DNA of 64,000 nt from positions 1 to 64,000 of the forward strand of contig NZ_JACYXF010000020.1 of assembly GCF_015352985.1 (NCBI RefSeq). The letters run 5' to 3'. Positions 7,716 to 17,717 of this stretch are shown here, piece after piece. The stretch comes from Noviherbaspirillum malthae. Its GTDB lineage: Bacteria > Pseudomonadota > Gammaproteobacteria > Burkholderiales > Burkholderiaceae_D. The notes beneath the pieces were generated by a model. It had not been told where the DNA came from and searched no databases. It saw only the letters and a list, made by a program, of their open reading frames with translations. Positions within the stretch are counted from its first letter, which is position 1; every line of letters begins with the position of its first letter. Made by a program: the position numbers and the translations under genes.

Positions 7716-8879
7716 ATGCGACGTCTCTGGCTATTGTTCGCCCAAACCGTTACCGTCGGCCTGGCGCTCTGGTTCATTGTAGCGAGCCTGAAGCCGGAAT
7801 GGGCTGTCAGCCTGCTTGGCGGCTCCCGCGGCAAGCCTGTGGTGACCTCGCCGGCACAAATTCTTCAGGCACCGTCTTCGGCCCCGGCTCAGGATTCCTA
7901 CCGCGAAGCAGCAAGGCTGGCGATGCCGGCGGTGGTGAATATCTTCACCACCAAGGGCGCGCGCCAGCCCAAGACGCCCTTCATGGACGATCCGCTGTTC
8001 CGCCGCTTCTTCGGCGACCAGCAGGAGGACAGGCAGTTCAGCCTGGGCTCCGGCGTGGTGATCAGTCCGCAGGGCTATGTGCTGACCAACAACCATGTCA
8101 TCGAGACCGCCGACGAAATCGAAGTCGCGCTGGCGGACGGCCGCAAGGCCGTGGCCAAGGTGGTCGGCACCGATCCGGAAACCGACCTTGCGGTGGTGAA
8201 GATCGACCTGCCGAATCTGCCCGCCATTACGCTCGGCAATGCCGATCAGGCACGGGTGGGCGATGTGGTGCTTGCCATCGGCAATCCTTTCGGCGTGGGG
8301 CAGACCGTGACCATGGGCATCGTCTCGGCCCTGGGGCGCAACCATCTCGGCATCAATACCTTCGAGAATTTCATCCAGACCGATGCCGCCATCAATCCCG
8401 GCAACTCCGGCGGTGCGCTGATCGATACCAGCGGCCACCTGCTCGGCATCAATACCGCGATCTATTCGCGCAGCGGCGGCTCGCTCGGCATCGGCTTCGC
8501 GATTCCGGTCACCACGGTCAAGGACGTGATGGAATCCATCATCGCGACGGGACAGAAAGTGCGCGGCTGGATCGGCGTCGAACCGCAGGACATCACGCCG
8601 GAACTTGCGGAGAGCTTCGGCCTGACCCGCAAGTCGGGCGCCATCATTGCCGGCGTGCTCAAGAACGGCCCGGCCGACAAGGCAGGCATGCGCCCCGGCG
8701 ACATCCTGGTGGCGGTCGAAGGCAAGGCGGTCAGCGACACCACCGACATGCTCAACCTGATCGCGCAGCTCACGCCGGGCAACAAGGCCCGGATGACGGT
8801 ATTGCGCAAGACGCAGGAATCGACGATCGAAGTTACCGTCGGCAAGCGGCCGAAGCCGCGGCGCGAAGAGCAGGAGTGA
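7716..8879 (+). CDS. Membrane-anchored HtrA-type serine protease, one PDZ domain
   Basis: A 387-residue periplasmic quality-control protease of the DegS/AlgW/HtrA group. An N-terminal helix (about 3-23) acts as anchor or uncleaved signal. The trypsin-like domain has the triad H127 (LTNNHVIE), D157 (TDLAVVKI) and S231 ([10 protein letters not shown]). A single PDZ domain (about 285-375) follows. One PDZ plus an anchor is the layout of DegS/AlgW, which start sigma-E activation, rather than two-PDZ DegP. Homologues sit near the tat and pet genes in many Burkholderiales. Whether it senses envelope stress here is inference. Confidence 0.92.
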   Translation: MRRLWLLFAQTVTVGLALWFIVASLKPEWAVSLLGGSRGKPVVTSPAQILQAPSSAPAQDSYREAARLAMPAVVNIFTTKGARQPKTPFMDDPLFRRFFGDQQEDRQFSLGSGVVISPQGYVLTNNHVIETADEIEVALADGRKAVAKVVGTDPETDLAVVKIDLPNLPAITLGNADQARVGDVVLAIGNPFGVGQTVTMGIVSALGRNHLGINTFENFIQTDAAINPGNSGGALIDTSGHLLGINTAIYSRSGGSLGIGFAIPVTTVKDVMESIIATGQKVRGWIGVEPQDITPELAESFGLTRKSGAIIAGVLKNGPADKAGMRPGDILVAVEGKAVSDTTDMLNLIAQLTPGNKARMTVLRKTQESTIEVTVGKRPKPRREEQE

Positions 8880-8922
8880 GCGCAGTGAGCGCCATGAGCG
8901 TCTTCTTCCAAGGAATCCCTAC

Positions 8923-9594
8923 ATGCATACACGCGACCTGATTCAATTTCTTTCCGAACTGAGCGAGAACAACAACCGCGCCTGGTTCGTCATGAACAAG
9001 CCGCGCTATGACATCCTCCGTGCAGAATTCCTTGAACTGGTGACCGGCATGATTCCCCAGATCGTGAAGTTCGATCCGGAGGTGGCGGGCTGCAATCCGA
9101 AAAAGGCGCTGTTCCGCATCAACCGCGACATGCGCTTCTCCAAGGACAAGAGCCCTTACAAGACGACGTTTTCCGCAGCGCTGACGGCAAGCGGCCTGAA
9201 AAAGCCGAGCCAGGGCGGCGGTCCGGCCTATTATTTCCATGTCGACGCCGAGGGAACGCTGCTGTTCGCCGGCGGCGAATACATGCCGCCTTCCGACCGC
9301 CTGCGCGCGATCCGCCAGCATGTGGTCGCCGATGCGGCGGGGTTTTCCAAGGTATTGAAGAACCGGAAGCTGAAGGAGACCTACGGCGACCTTCAGGACG
9401 AGGGCAAGCTGTCGCGGCCGCCGAAAGGCTTCGATGCCGATGTGCCGCATCTCGAGTACATCAAGCACAAGAGTTTCATCGTCTGGAAGGAGCGCAGCCT
9501 GAAGAAGGCGATTCCCGCCGATCTGGGCAAGGAAATCGTGTCCGGCTTCAAGGATGCCTATCCTCTCGTGCATTGGCTGCGGCAAGCCAAGTAA
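8923..9594 (+). CDS. DUF2461 family protein
   Basis: 223 residues matching the DUF2461 (TIGR02453) family in length and motifs: FLSELSENNNRAWFVMNKPRYD at the start, then RINRDMRFSKDKSPYKT and YYFHVDAEGTLLFAGGEYMP. The family is widespread and soluble, with no established function; no signal or membrane segment is seen. It begins 43 bases after the HtrA protease on the same strand, so co-transcription is likely, and it ends at a strong bidirectional terminator. Confidence 0.88.
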   Translation: MHTRDLIQFLSELSENNNRAWFVMNKPRYDILRAEFLELVTGMIPQIVKFDPEVAGCNPKKALFRINRDMRFSKDKSPYKTTFSAALTASGLKKPSQGGGPAYYFHVDAEGTLLFAGGEYMPPSDRLRAIRQHVVADAAGFSKVLKNRKLKETYGDLQDEGKLSRPPKGFDADVPHLEYIKHKSFIVWKERSLKKAIPADLGKEIVSGFKDAYPLVHWLRQAK

Positions 9595-9607
9595 CGGAAA
9601 CCACCCG

Positions 9608-9648
9608 ACCAAAAACAAAGGCCGCAAATGCCGGCCTTTGTTTTTGGT
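9608..9648. terminator. Bidirectional terminator between DUF2461 gene and tatC
   Basis: A near-ideal hairpin: 17 perfect base pairs (9608-9624 with 9632-9648), loop of 7 bases, with an ACAAA/TTTGT-rich base that gives T-runs in both directions. It serves the convergent transcripts ending at 9594 (+) and 9668 (-). Confidence 0.88.
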
Positions 9649-9667
9649 ACCTTATCGCGCTGGAAAA

Positions 9668-10435
9668 TCAGGCCTGATCGCTGGCTTCTTCCGGCGCCCG
9701 TGTCGCCCGGGCGAATACCGGCGCGATCAGCAGGCCGACTTCGAACAGCAGGCAGATCGGAACCGCCAGCAGCAGCTGGCTCATGATATCGGGCGGCGTG
9801 ACGACCGCGGCAATGACGAAAGCGCCGACGATCACATAGGGACGCACTTCCTTGAGTTTTTCCACCGTCACCAGGCCCATGCGCACCAGCACGATCACCA
9901 CGATCGGCACTTCGAAGGTGACGCCGAACGCGATGAACAGCGTCATCACGAAACCGAAATAACTTTCGATATCCGGCGCGACGCTGATCGATGCCGGCGC
10001 GAATTCATTGACGAACTTGAAGATCACGCCGAAGACGAAGAAATAGCAGAAGGCGACGCCGGCGATGAACAGCAGCGAGGACGACACCACCAAAGGCGCG
10101 ACCAGCTTCTTTTCATGGGCATACAAACCGGGTGCGACGAAGGCCCATGCCTGGTAAAGCACCACCGGCAATGCAATCAGGAACGCCAGCAGCAGCGTGA
10201 CCTTCACCGGAATGAGGAAGGGAGTGATCACCCCGGTTGCGATCATCTTGCTGCCCGGAGGCAGAGCGATCATCATCGGCATTGCGAGAATGTCGTAGAT
10301 GCTGCCGGCCCATGGCATCAGGCACAGGAACACGATAATGATCGCAATGGATGCCCGCATGACCCGGTTGCGCAACTCCACCAGGTGTGAAATGAAGGTA
10401 TCTCCGGCACCAGCCGTGTCGTCGTCGTTGATCAT
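9668..10435 (-). CDS. tatC: Sec-independent translocase TatC
   Basis: TatC is the six-helix core of the twin-arginine translocase and the first receptor for the RR signal peptide. The 255 residues include the conserved cytoplasmic opening FISHLVELRNRVMRA, the periplasmic loop before TM2-TM3, the F..YQAWAFVAPGLY.HE motif, and six membrane segments ending near residue 240. It is separated from tatB by 190 bases, an unusually long gap for a tat operon; that gap holds no recognisable gene, only short repeats and G/C-rich sequence. Confidence 0.97.
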   Translation of the reverse strand: MINDDDTAGAGDTFISHLVELRNRVMRASIAIIIVFLCLMPWAGSIYDILAMPMMIALPPGSKMIATGVITPFLIPVKVTLLLAFLIALPVVLYQAWAFVAPGLYAHEKKLVAPLVVSSSLLFIAGVAFCYFFVFGVIFKFVNEFAPASISVAPDIESYFGFVMTLFIAFGVTFEVPIVVIVLVRMGLVTVEKLKEVRPYVIVGAFVIAAVVTPPDIMSQLLLAVPICLLFEVGLLIAPVFARATRAPEEASDQA

Positions 10436-10624
10436 ACGGAGGTGTTATGCAAATGTGATACGTAGGGTTTCATGGCCGGTCCGGCCGCGATGGGAGGAAC
10501 ATCCGGCATGCAGGGCTGCATGGCCCTTGCTCGGGAAACTGATCGGCATTGTCTGCAGGATCGGCATGCTGGATGGCTAGAGGACAAAGGAGTAAGGACT
10601 AAGGGCTCAAGAGCCGGAGGGGAC

Positions 10625-11110
10625 TCATTGATGAAACGAGCCCGTGGACTTGCGCGCCGATGCAGGCCGGAACCTGGCCACCCGCGCCGCGCCCGACATG
10701 ACATGGGTGCGCCGCCCGTTCTGCTTCTTGTACCAGGAAGGGACGGCCGAACTGCGTGCCAGTTTCTTCTTCCGGAAGTCCTTGGCCTTCACCGCGATCT
10801 GGTCCGGCGTCGTCGGTTCCAGCAGGGGATTGGCCAATGCCTCCTGCACCTCGGTCTGCATCTCGGCGACATTCTGCGCGATGGTCTGCTCGACGCTGGT
10901 AGCCGCCTCCTGCATTTCCTTCTGCATCTTGCGCAGCTCGTCCAGTTCGATCTCGCGGCTGACTTCGGACTTCACTTCATTGATGTAGCGCTGGGCGCGG
11001 CCGAACAGCGTGCCGGCCATGCGCGCGACTTTCGGCAGGCGCTCGGGTCCGACAACAACCAGGGCGACCACGCCGATCAGCGCAAGTTTGGAAAGGCCGA
11101 GATCAATCAT
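10625..11110 (-). CDS. tatB: Sec-independent translocase TatB
   Basis: TatB forms the receptor complex with TatC. A single N-terminal helix (MIDLGLSKLALIGVVALVVVG) is followed by the hinge motif GPERLPK and an amphipathic helix (about 28-60), then a charged, Glu/Gln-rich coiled region and a basic tail. At 161 residues it is normal for betaproteobacteria. The Pro in GPERLP and the conserved Glu in the membrane-proximal region separate it from TatA. It lies 69 bases after tatA and upstream of tatC. Confidence 0.95.
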   Translation of the reverse strand: MIDLGLSKLALIGVVALVVVGPERLPKVARMAGTLFGRAQRYINEVKSEVSREIELDELRKMQKEMQEAATSVEQTIAQNVAEMQTEVQEALANPLLEPTTPDQIAVKAKDFRKKKLARSSAVPSWYKKQNGRRTHVMSGAARVARFRPASARKSTGSFHQ

Positions 11111-11179
11111 GATGGGAAGCGGGCAAGGTTTGCATTCGCGGCATGGACGCGAGTCCTGCGCATGTCGTCATCGCCGCGA

Positions 11180-11380
11180 TCAGCTTTTCTTTTCTTTCGC
11201 TTCGACATCGATGGTTGCCTTGTCGGCGGCAGCCTTCTCTTCGTCGCCCTTGACGCCATCCTTGAAACCCTTGACGGCCTTGCCGAGGTCGGAACCGATA
11301 TTGCCGATCTTCTTGGTGCCGAAAATCAGCATGACGACAACCAGAACGATCAGCCAGTGCCAAATGCTAAATGAACCCAT
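11180..11380 (-). CDS. tatA: Sec-independent translocase TatA
   Basis: TatA polymerises to form the protein-conducting part of the Tat system. The 66-residue protein has the short N-terminal helix ([17 protein letters not shown]), the FGTKKI hinge and an amphipathic helix ([15 protein letters not shown]), then an acidic tail. It follows hinT by 56 bases in the long minus-strand run that starts with the mla and his genes, an order shared by many Burkholderiales. Confidence 0.96.
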   Translation of the reverse strand: MGSFSIWHWLIVLVVVMLIFGTKKIGNIGSDLGKAVKGFKDGVKGDEEKAAADKATIDVEAKEKKS

Positions 11381-11436
11381 TGCTTTCTCCTCATGGACGC
11401 AAGCGCCCTATTTCAATCTGTTGCCGGCGGACCGGA

Positions 11437-11808
11437 TCAGCGATCACCGCGCCAGGGGCGCGGACCGCCGATGACATGCAGATGGAGATGGTACACCTCC
11501 TGTCCGCCGTCGGGTCCGGTATTGAACAGTGTCTTGAATCCGCCGGTGCCCACGCCGCCATCCGCCGCCACGTAACCGCAGCCCTGCTCCTTCGCAAGCT
11601 TCGGCGCCAGCAGCATCATTTTACCCAACAACTTGGAATGACTTTCACTGCAGTCTGCTAGTGTAGCAACATGTTGTTTCGGGACAATTAAAAAATGAAC
11701 CGGCGCAGCAGGATTGATGTCATGAAACGCGATCAGGTCGTCATCTTCATAGACAGTCTTGGTGGGAATCTGTTTTGAGGCAATCTTGCAGAAGATACAG
11801 TCGGTCAT
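11437..11808 (-). CDS. hinT: HIT family purine nucleotide phosphoramidase
   Basis: A 123-residue histidine-triad protein. The catalytic motif HLHLHVIGG is near the C-terminus, and the N-terminal CIFCKIASKQIPTKTVYED is typical of bacterial HinT, which hydrolyses AMP-lysine and other phosphoramidates. The start at 11808 (MTDCIFCKIA) fits the family; twelve upstream codons are dropped. It sits between hisE and tatA on the same strand. The link with histidine synthesis is positional only, although conserved in related genomes. Confidence 0.93.
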   Translation of the reverse strand: MTDCIFCKIASKQIPTKTVYEDDDLIAFHDINPAAPVHFLIVPKQHVATLADCSESHSKLLGKMMLLAPKLAKEQGCGYVAADGGVGTGGFKTLFNTGPDGGQEVYHLHLHVIGGPRPWRGDR

Positions 11809-11916
11809 GATTTGTCCTGTTTGATGTTCTGTTGACGATGGCAAACTGTGGATGGTGCGATGGCGGAACAGTGAACCCGAAGCTGCTGCGGCCAGGCGTG
11901 ACTTTGGTCACTTCGG

Positions 11917-12255
11917 TCACTTTGTCCGGGCGGCTTTCTCTTCGATGCCGGACAGTCCTTCACGGCGCGCGAGCTCGTCGATCACGTCCTGCGGCTTCAG
12001 ATCGAATTGCGCAAGCAGCACCATCGAGTGAAACCAGAGATCCGCGCATTCATAAAGCACCTTGGAAACATCGCCGCCGGCACGCGCATCCTTTGCAGCC
12101 ATCACGGTTTCGGTGGCTTCCTCGCCGATTTTCTTCAGGATGGCATCGTCGCCCTTGGAAAACAGGCGCGCGACATAGGATTTTTCAGGATCGCCGCCGT
12201 TGGCGATCTTGCGGGATTCGATGACGTCGGCGACGCGTTTCAGGATTTCACTCAT
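11917..12255 (-). CDS. hisE: Phosphoribosyl-ATP pyrophosphatase
   Basis: HisE removes pyrophosphate from PR-ATP in the second step of histidine synthesis. The 112-residue all-alpha protein has the MazG-like metal site [15 protein letters not shown] with a following acidic [13 protein letters not shown]. It is separate from HisI here, unlike the fused HisIE of enterics. It lies 113 bases after hisI, the loosest joint in the his run, and is followed by hinT. Confidence 0.95.
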   Translation of the reverse strand: MSEILKRVADVIESRKIANGGDPEKSYVARLFSKGDDAILKKIGEEATETVMAAKDARAGGDVSKVLYECADLWFHSMVLLAQFDLKPQDVIDELARREGLSGIEEKAARTK

Positions 12256-12368
12256 GGCGGGAGACGGATGACCGCCTTCTCTCTGTTGATGTCTGTTGAT
12301 GTCTGTGGTTTTGCCGTTGCTGCTGATTCGTCGATCGCGCGGCCAGCGGCATGCATTCCTGCATGCCG

Positions 12369-12769
12369 CTATTTGTAGATGGCGTCGGGGTCCTTGAGGA
12401 CAGGATCGACAGCCTGCCAGTCGCCGCTGTTCGAATCGCCTTCGAATTTCTGGAAGAAGCAGGAGTGCCGGCCGGTATGGCAGGCGATCTTGCCGACCTG
12501 CTCGACCTTCAGCAGCACGACGTCTTCATCGCAATCGAGCCGGATCTCATGCACTTTCTGCGTATGGCCCGATTCCTCGCCCTTGTGCCACAGCTTCCTG
12601 CGGGAGCGGCTCCAGTACACGGCCTCGCCCAGCTCGACCGTCCTGGCGAGCGCATCGCGGTTCATCCAGGCGAACATCAGCACATCGTTGGTGCCGACTT
12701 CCTGGGCAATCACGGGAACCAGTCCGTGCTCGTCCCATTTCACCTTGTTCAGCCATTTGCCGGCGATGC

Positions 12770-12773
<4 letters not shown>
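12369..12773 (-). CDS. hisI: Phosphoribosyl-AMP cyclohydrolase
   Basis: HisI opens the adenine ring of PR-AMP, the third step of histidine synthesis. The 134 residues carry the zinc and active-site segments: [35 protein letters not shown], and the paired cysteines of [14 protein letters not shown]. Its ATG overlaps the hisF stop by four bases, indicating coupled translation. It is a monofunctional protein with HisE encoded separately downstream. Confidence 0.95.
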
Positions 12774-13534
<761 letters not shown>

Positions 13535-13536
13535 GC

Positions 13537-14325
13537 TTACTCTTCTTCCGTCTCTTCCTCGACGCCGCTCAAGGCGTCTGCGCGCTCCTGGGCGGCGCGC
13601 AGGTCGAGCGTGCCTTCGTAGATGGAACGGCCGCAGATCACGCCTTCGATGCCTTCATCCTGGACCGCGCAGAGCGCTTCGACGTCCTTGATGTTGTGAA
13701 CGCCGCCGGATGCGATCACGGGGATGGTCATGCTCTGCGCCAGCTTGACGGTGGCGTCGATGTTGACGCCGGCCATCATGCCGTCGCGGCCGATGTCGGT
13801 GTAGACGATGGCTTCGCAGCCGTAGTCCTCGAACTTCTTTGCCAGGTCGATCACCTCATGGCCGGAGAGCTTGCTCCAGCCGTCGGTCGCGACCTTGCCG
13901 TCCTTGGCATCGAGGCCGACGATGATCTGGCCCGGGAAGGCGCTGCAGGCATCATGCAGGAAGCCCGGATTCTTCACCGCGGCCGTGCCGATGATGATGT
14001 AGGACAAGCCGTCGTCGAGATAGCGCTCGATGGTGTCGAGGTCGCGGATGCCGCCGCCGAGCTGGATCGGAATCTCGTCGGTGTCGTTTTCGATCGCAAA
14101 CTCGCGCACGACCTGGATGATGGATTTCACCGCGGCTTCATTCTTCGGCTTGCCGGCGAAGGCGCCATTCAGGTCGACCAGGTGCAGCCGGCGCGCACCC
14201 TGCATCAACCAGTGCCGCGCCATTTCGGCGGGATCTTCGGAAAACACGGTGGCTTGGTCCATATCGCCCTGTTTCAGGCGCACGCAATGACCGTCCTTGA
14301 GGTCGATGGCAGGTATGAGCAGCAT
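13537..14325 (-). CDS. hisA: ProFAR isomerase
   Basis: HisA converts ProFAR to PRFAR, the fourth step of histidine synthesis. It is a TIM barrel of 262 residues with catalytic D8 ([16 protein letters not shown]) and the partner aspartate in [10 protein letters not shown]; phosphate loops GGGIRD and ASGGVH are intact. The C-terminus carries an acidic tail (EEETEEE) slightly longer than usual. It sits 63 bases after hisH and 2 bases before hisF. Confidence 0.97.
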   Translation of the reverse strand: MLLIPAIDLKDGHCVRLKQGDMDQATVFSEDPAEMARHWLMQGARRLHLVDLNGAFAGKPKNEAAVKSIIQVVREFAIENDTDEIPIQLGGGIRDLDTIERYLDDGLSYIIIGTAAVKNPGFLHDACSAFPGQIIVGLDAKDGKVATDGWSKLSGHEVIDLAKKFEDYGCEAIVYTDIGRDGMMAGVNIDATVKLAQSMTIPVIASGGVHNIKDVEALCAVQDEGIEGVICGRSIYEGTLDLRAAQERADALSGVEEETEEE

Positions 14326-14388
14326 GGCTACATGTGTAATGGAATGGGTTGACGAAAGTGATGTTGGAATAGAAACAATTTTACGGAA

Positions 14389-15027
14389 TCAGGGATTCCA
14401 GTGCGCAAAATTCTTGTAAAGCTGCAAACCTGCCGCAGCACTCTTTTCCGGGTGAAACTGGGTAGCGAATATATTATCTTTGGCGACCGCGCATGCAAAG
14501 GGCGCACCGTAGTCGGTTTCGCCGGCAGTATGAACGCGATTTTCCGGCTGGGCATAATAGCTGTGCACGAAATAGAAGTAACTGTTGTCAGCAATGCCAT
14601 TCCACAGCGGATGGGACAGCGTCTGCCGGACCCGGTTCCAGCCCATCTGCGGCACCTTGAAGCGCGATCCGTCTTCCTGCAGCATGCCGTCGAGGCGGAA
14701 ACGCACGACTTTTCCCGGAATCAGGCCGATGCCGGGCGTATTGCCTTCCTCGCTCAGGTCGAACAGCAGCTGCTCGCCGACACACACGCCCAGGAGCGGC
14801 TTGGTGCGGGTCGATTCGATGACGGCTTCCTGCAGGCCGGATTCGCGCAGGCAGCGCATGCAATCAGGCATCGCGCCCTGCCCCGGCAGGACCAGGCGGT
14901 CGGCGGCCCGGATATCGGCCAGTTCGCCGGAAATGCGCACATCGGCTTCCGGCGCGACATGGCGCAGCGCCTGCGCTACCGAGCGCAGGTTGCCCATGCC
15001 GTAATCCACTACAACGATTTTGTTCAT
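14389..15027 (-). CDS. hisH: Imidazole glycerol phosphate synthase, glutaminase subunit
   Basis: HisH is the class I glutamine amidotransferase that feeds ammonia to HisF. The 212 residues hold the nucleophile C82 in [12 protein letters not shown], the oxyanion-strand region LPGQGAMPD, and the His/Glu pair in QFHPEKS near the C-terminus. LGVCVGEQ deviates slightly from the LGICLGMQ consensus but keeps the nucleophile elbow. It lies 57 bases after hisB and 63 before hisA. Confidence 0.96.
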   Translation of the reverse strand: MNKIVVVDYGMGNLRSVAQALRHVAPEADVRISGELADIRAADRLVLPGQGAMPDCMRCLRESGLQEAVIESTRTKPLLGVCVGEQLLFDLSEEGNTPGIGLIPGKVVRFRLDGMLQEDGSRFKVPQMGWNRVRQTLSHPLWNGIADNSYFYFVHSYYAQPENRVHTAGETDYGAPFACAVAKDNIFATQFHPEKSAAAGLQLYKNFAHWNP

Positions 15028-15084
15028 GTCTGAAATGTCAATCGACGCTGTACGCCTTCCATATCGTCAACGTCATTTACGTCG

Positions 15085-15681
15085 TTACAGGCTGCCCTTG
15101 GTCGAGGGAATCGTTCCCGCCGCCCGCGGATCGAGTTCGGCGGCCATGCGCAGTGCGCGGCCGAATGCCTTGAATACGGTTTCGCACTGATGGTGCGCGT
15201 TTTCGCCGCGCAGATTATCGATATGCAATGTGACCAGCGCGTGATTGACGAAGCCCTGGAAGAATTCATGCGTCAGGTCGACATCGAAGGCACCGATCAT
15301 CGCGCGCTTGAACGGCACGTGGAATTCGATACCCGGACGTCCGGAGAAATCAACAACCACGCGCGACAGCGCTTCGTCGAGCGGCACGTAGGCATGCCCG
15401 TAGCGGCGGATGCCCTTCTTGTCGCCGATGGCCTTGGCAAACGCCTGGCCCAGCGTGATGCCGACGTCTTCCACCGTATGGTGGGCATCGATATGCAGGT
15501 CGCCCTTGGCTTCGATGTCGAGGTCGATCAGGCCATGGCGGGCGATCTGGTCGAGCATGTGGTCAAGGAAGGGAACACCGGTATTGAGCTTTTGCTGACC
15601 GGTACCGTCGAGGTTGATCGCGACGCGGATTTGCGTCTCGTTGGTATTGCGAGTGACCTCTGCAACGCGGGGCGTGGACAT
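15085..15681 (-). CDS. hisB: Imidazoleglycerol-phosphate dehydratase
   Basis: HisB dehydrates IGP to imidazole acetol phosphate. At 198 residues it is the monofunctional form, lacking the phosphatase domain fused in E. coli; a separate histidinol phosphatase must be encoded elsewhere. The manganese-binding histidine motifs are clear: [27 protein letters not shown] and a later [17 protein letters not shown]. It lies 18 bases after hisC. Confidence 0.97.
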   Translation of the reverse strand: MSTPRVAEVTRNTNETQIRVAINLDGTGQQKLNTGVPFLDHMLDQIARHGLIDLDIEAKGDLHIDAHHTVEDVGITLGQAFAKAIGDKKGIRRYGHAYVPLDEALSRVVVDFSGRPGIEFHVPFKRAMIGAFDVDLTHEFFQGFVNHALVTLHIDNLRGENAHHQCETVFKAFGRALRMAAELDPRAAGTIPSTKGSL

Positions 15682-15699
15682 GTGAGTAGTTACTATGAT

Positions 15700-16788
15700 T
15701 TATGGAGCCAGCGATGCCATGAAGGCATCGAGCAGCAAGCGGTTTTCTTCGGGGGTGCTGACGGTAATCCGCAAGCAGTTTTCCAGCAATGGGTGCATTT
15801 TACCGACATTTTTGATCAAAACCTTATGATCCAATAATGCGGAAAAAACAGCATTGCTGTTTGTCTTTTCGTGCACAACGCGTACCAGCAGGAAATTCGC
15901 TGCCGACGGGAACACTTCGACGCCCGGAAGCACGCTCAATGCCGCCGCCAGGCGCGTGCGCTCTTCCCGCAGACTGGCCGCCTGTTCATCGAGCACATCC
16001 ACATGGTCGAGCACGAATTCGGCTGCGGCCTGGGTCAGCACATTGATGTTGTACGGCGGCCGGACCTTGTCGAATTCCGCCAGCAGTTCGCTGCCGGCCG
16101 ACATGTAGCCCAGCCGGATGCCGGCCAGACCGAGCTTGGACACGGTGCGCATGACCACCAGATTAGCAAATTCCGGCAGGCGCGGCATGAAACTGGTCTG
16201 GGCGAAGGGCTGGTAGGCCTCGTCGACCACCACGATGCCGGTATCCTGCGCGGCCCGGATGATCTCGACCATGTCGTTTTCATCGAACAGGTTGCCGGTC
16301 GGATTGTTGGGGTAGGCCAGATAGATGATGGCGGGCTTGTGTTCGGCAATGGCGGCCAGCATCGCCGGCTTGTCGAGGCTGAAGTCCGGGTTGAGTGGCA
16401 CGCCGACGAATTCGAGGCCGGCGAACTTGGCCGACATCGCATACATGACGAAGCCCGGCGTGGGCGCCAGCACCTTGGCGCCGGGTTTCGCGCAGGCCAC
16501 CGACAGCATGGTGATCAGCTCGTCGGAGCCGTTGCCGAGGACCACGTCATAACCGCCGGGCACGCCGAGGCCGGCGCAGATCTTCTGCTTGAGCTCGGTG
16601 TAGGACGGCACCGGATAGCGGTTCATCGCCACGTCGGCGAGCCGCTGGCCGAGCGCGCTGCGCAGGTGCTCCGGCAGCGTGTACGGGTTTTCCATCGCGT
16701 CGAGCTTGATGAAGCCGGCGGAGTCCGGCACATGATAGGCCGCCAGCGCACGCACGTCGGCTCGGATGATGTTGTCGATCAGGGACAT
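15700..16788 (-). CDS. hisC: Histidinol-phosphate aminotransferase
   Basis: HisC is a PLP-dependent class I/II aminotransferase of 362 residues that makes histidinol phosphate. PLP-site segments are visible: GNGSDELI, the YPNNPTGN loop, VVDEAYQPF, and the Schiff-base lysine in [15 protein letters not shown]. Most Burkholderiales also carry a second HisC copy elsewhere. It is separated from the upstream DNA methyltransferase by 63 bases, within the his run. Confidence 0.96.
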   Translation of the reverse strand: MSLIDNIIRADVRALAAYHVPDSAGFIKLDAMENPYTLPEHLRSALGQRLADVAMNRYPVPSYTELKQKICAGLGVPGGYDVVLGNGSDELITMLSVACAKPGAKVLAPTPGFVMYAMSAKFAGLEFVGVPLNPDFSLDKPAMLAAIAEHKPAIIYLAYPNNPTGNLFDENDMVEIIRAAQDTGIVVVDEAYQPFAQTSFMPRLPEFANLVVMRTVSKLGLAGIRLGYMSAGSELLAEFDKVRPPYNINVLTQAAAEFVLDHVDVLDEQAASLREERTRLAAALSVLPGVEVFPSAANFLLVRVVHEKTNSNAVFSALLDHKVLIKNVGKMHPLLENCLRITVSTPEENRLLLDAFMASLAP

Positions 16789-16851
16789 GGTTGGTTTATC
16801 TCGATCTGAAGAAAGCGGCAGGCAGCAAGCTGCGCGCCGCGAAAAAAGGGT

Positions 16852-17619
16852 TCATGCAACCTTGTCGTCCAGCGCCGCCAGACGGGATTCGATCAGCCGG
16901 CAGTACTCGGCGTTGAGTTCGAAGCCGACGAAATTCCGGCCGCAGCGCCTGGCCGCCACCGCAGTCGTGCCGCTGCCCATGAAGGGATCGAGCACAACAC
17001 CGTCGGGCGGACAGGACGCCTTGATCATGCGCTCGATGATTTCCAGCGGCTTCTGCGTCGGATGATCGGCGCGCTCGCGGTGTTCGCGGTGCAGGCGCGA
17101 CACGCTCCAGACATCCTTCGGGTTGTAGCCCAGTTCCAGCCATTTGGCACCGACGAAAATCGACCGCGATCTTGCCTTCTTGGTCTCGGCATCATACGGG
17201 ATGCGCACGGCGTCGAGATCGAAATGATAATCCCGCGCCTTCGCGAAGAAGCCGATGGTGTCGTGCACCGACGAGAAGCGGCGGGTGCTGCCGCCCATCG
17301 AAGGCACGCGGCGGTCCCAGATGATGGTGTTGATCATGGTCATGCGCTTTTTCAGCATGACGAAGATTTCCGGCGAGTAGCGCCAGGTCAGGAAAATGTA
17401 GAAGCTGCCGTTGGCCTTGAGCTTGGGCAGCGCCGCATCGACCCACTCCTCGGTCCATTGCAGATAGGCTTCGGCGTCGCGCTTGTCGGAATCGTTGCCG
17501 TAATCCTTACCCAAGCCGTAGGGCGGATCGGCGATTAGCAAATCGATGCTGCCGTCGGGAATGCGGGCCAGGCCATGCAACGCATCTTCGCAATGGACGG
17601 TGTTGATCCAGGACGTCAT
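16852..17619 (-). CDS. Orphan beta-class DNA methyltransferase (YhdJ-like)
   Basis: A 255-residue site-specific amino-methyltransferase (N6-adenine or N4-cytosine). Catalytic motif IV D31-P-P-Y34 comes first and the AdoMet motif DPFMGSGTTAVAA (about 213-225) last, the beta-class order. HPTQKP (about 186-191) is also typical. Size and layout recall E. coli YhdJ, a solitary adenine methyltransferase. No restriction gene is nearby. It sits inside the his operon between hisD and hisC, its ATG overlapping the stop of a 33-codon ORF, so it is probably translated with histidine enzymes. The recognition sequence cannot be inferred. Confidence 0.92.
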   Translation of the reverse strand: MTSWINTVHCEDALHGLARIPDGSIDLLIADPPYGLGKDYGNDSDKRDAEAYLQWTEEWVDAALPKLKANGSFYIFLTWRYSPEIFVMLKKRMTMINTIIWDRRVPSMGGSTRRFSSVHDTIGFFAKARDYHFDLDAVRIPYDAETKKARSRSIFVGAKWLELGYNPKDVWSVSRLHREHRERADHPTQKPLEIIERMIKASCPPDGVVLDPFMGSGTTAVAARRCGRNFVGFELNAEYCRLIESRLAALDDKVA

Positions 17620-17717
17620 TGCCGCTCACCCGAAGACGAGCGTGCGTCCTGCGGCTGCGGCAAGGCGCCCGCGGCCTTGGCAGCAGCGACCATCCGGCGC
17701 CTTTCCGACGCCTTCAT
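17616..17717 (-). CDS. Small ORF (33 residues) coupled to hisD and methyltransferase
   Basis: This ORF fills the gap between hisD and the methyltransferase exactly. Its ATG shares ATGA with the hisD stop (17714-17717), and its TGA shares ATGA with the methyltransferase start (17616-17619). The peptide starts [20 protein letters not shown] and is basic and Ala-rich. It matches no known family. It may be a true small protein, or a translated spacer whose role is to carry ribosomes from hisD into the methyltransferase gene. The double overlap is the only positive evidence. Confidence 0.5.
   Translation of the reverse strand: MKASERRRMVAAAKAAGALPQPQDARSSSGERQ

Noticed and set aside
16852-17619. 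Restriction-modification system
   Set aside because: Only the methyltransferase is present; flanking genes are hisC and hisD with no endonuclease or specificity subunit.
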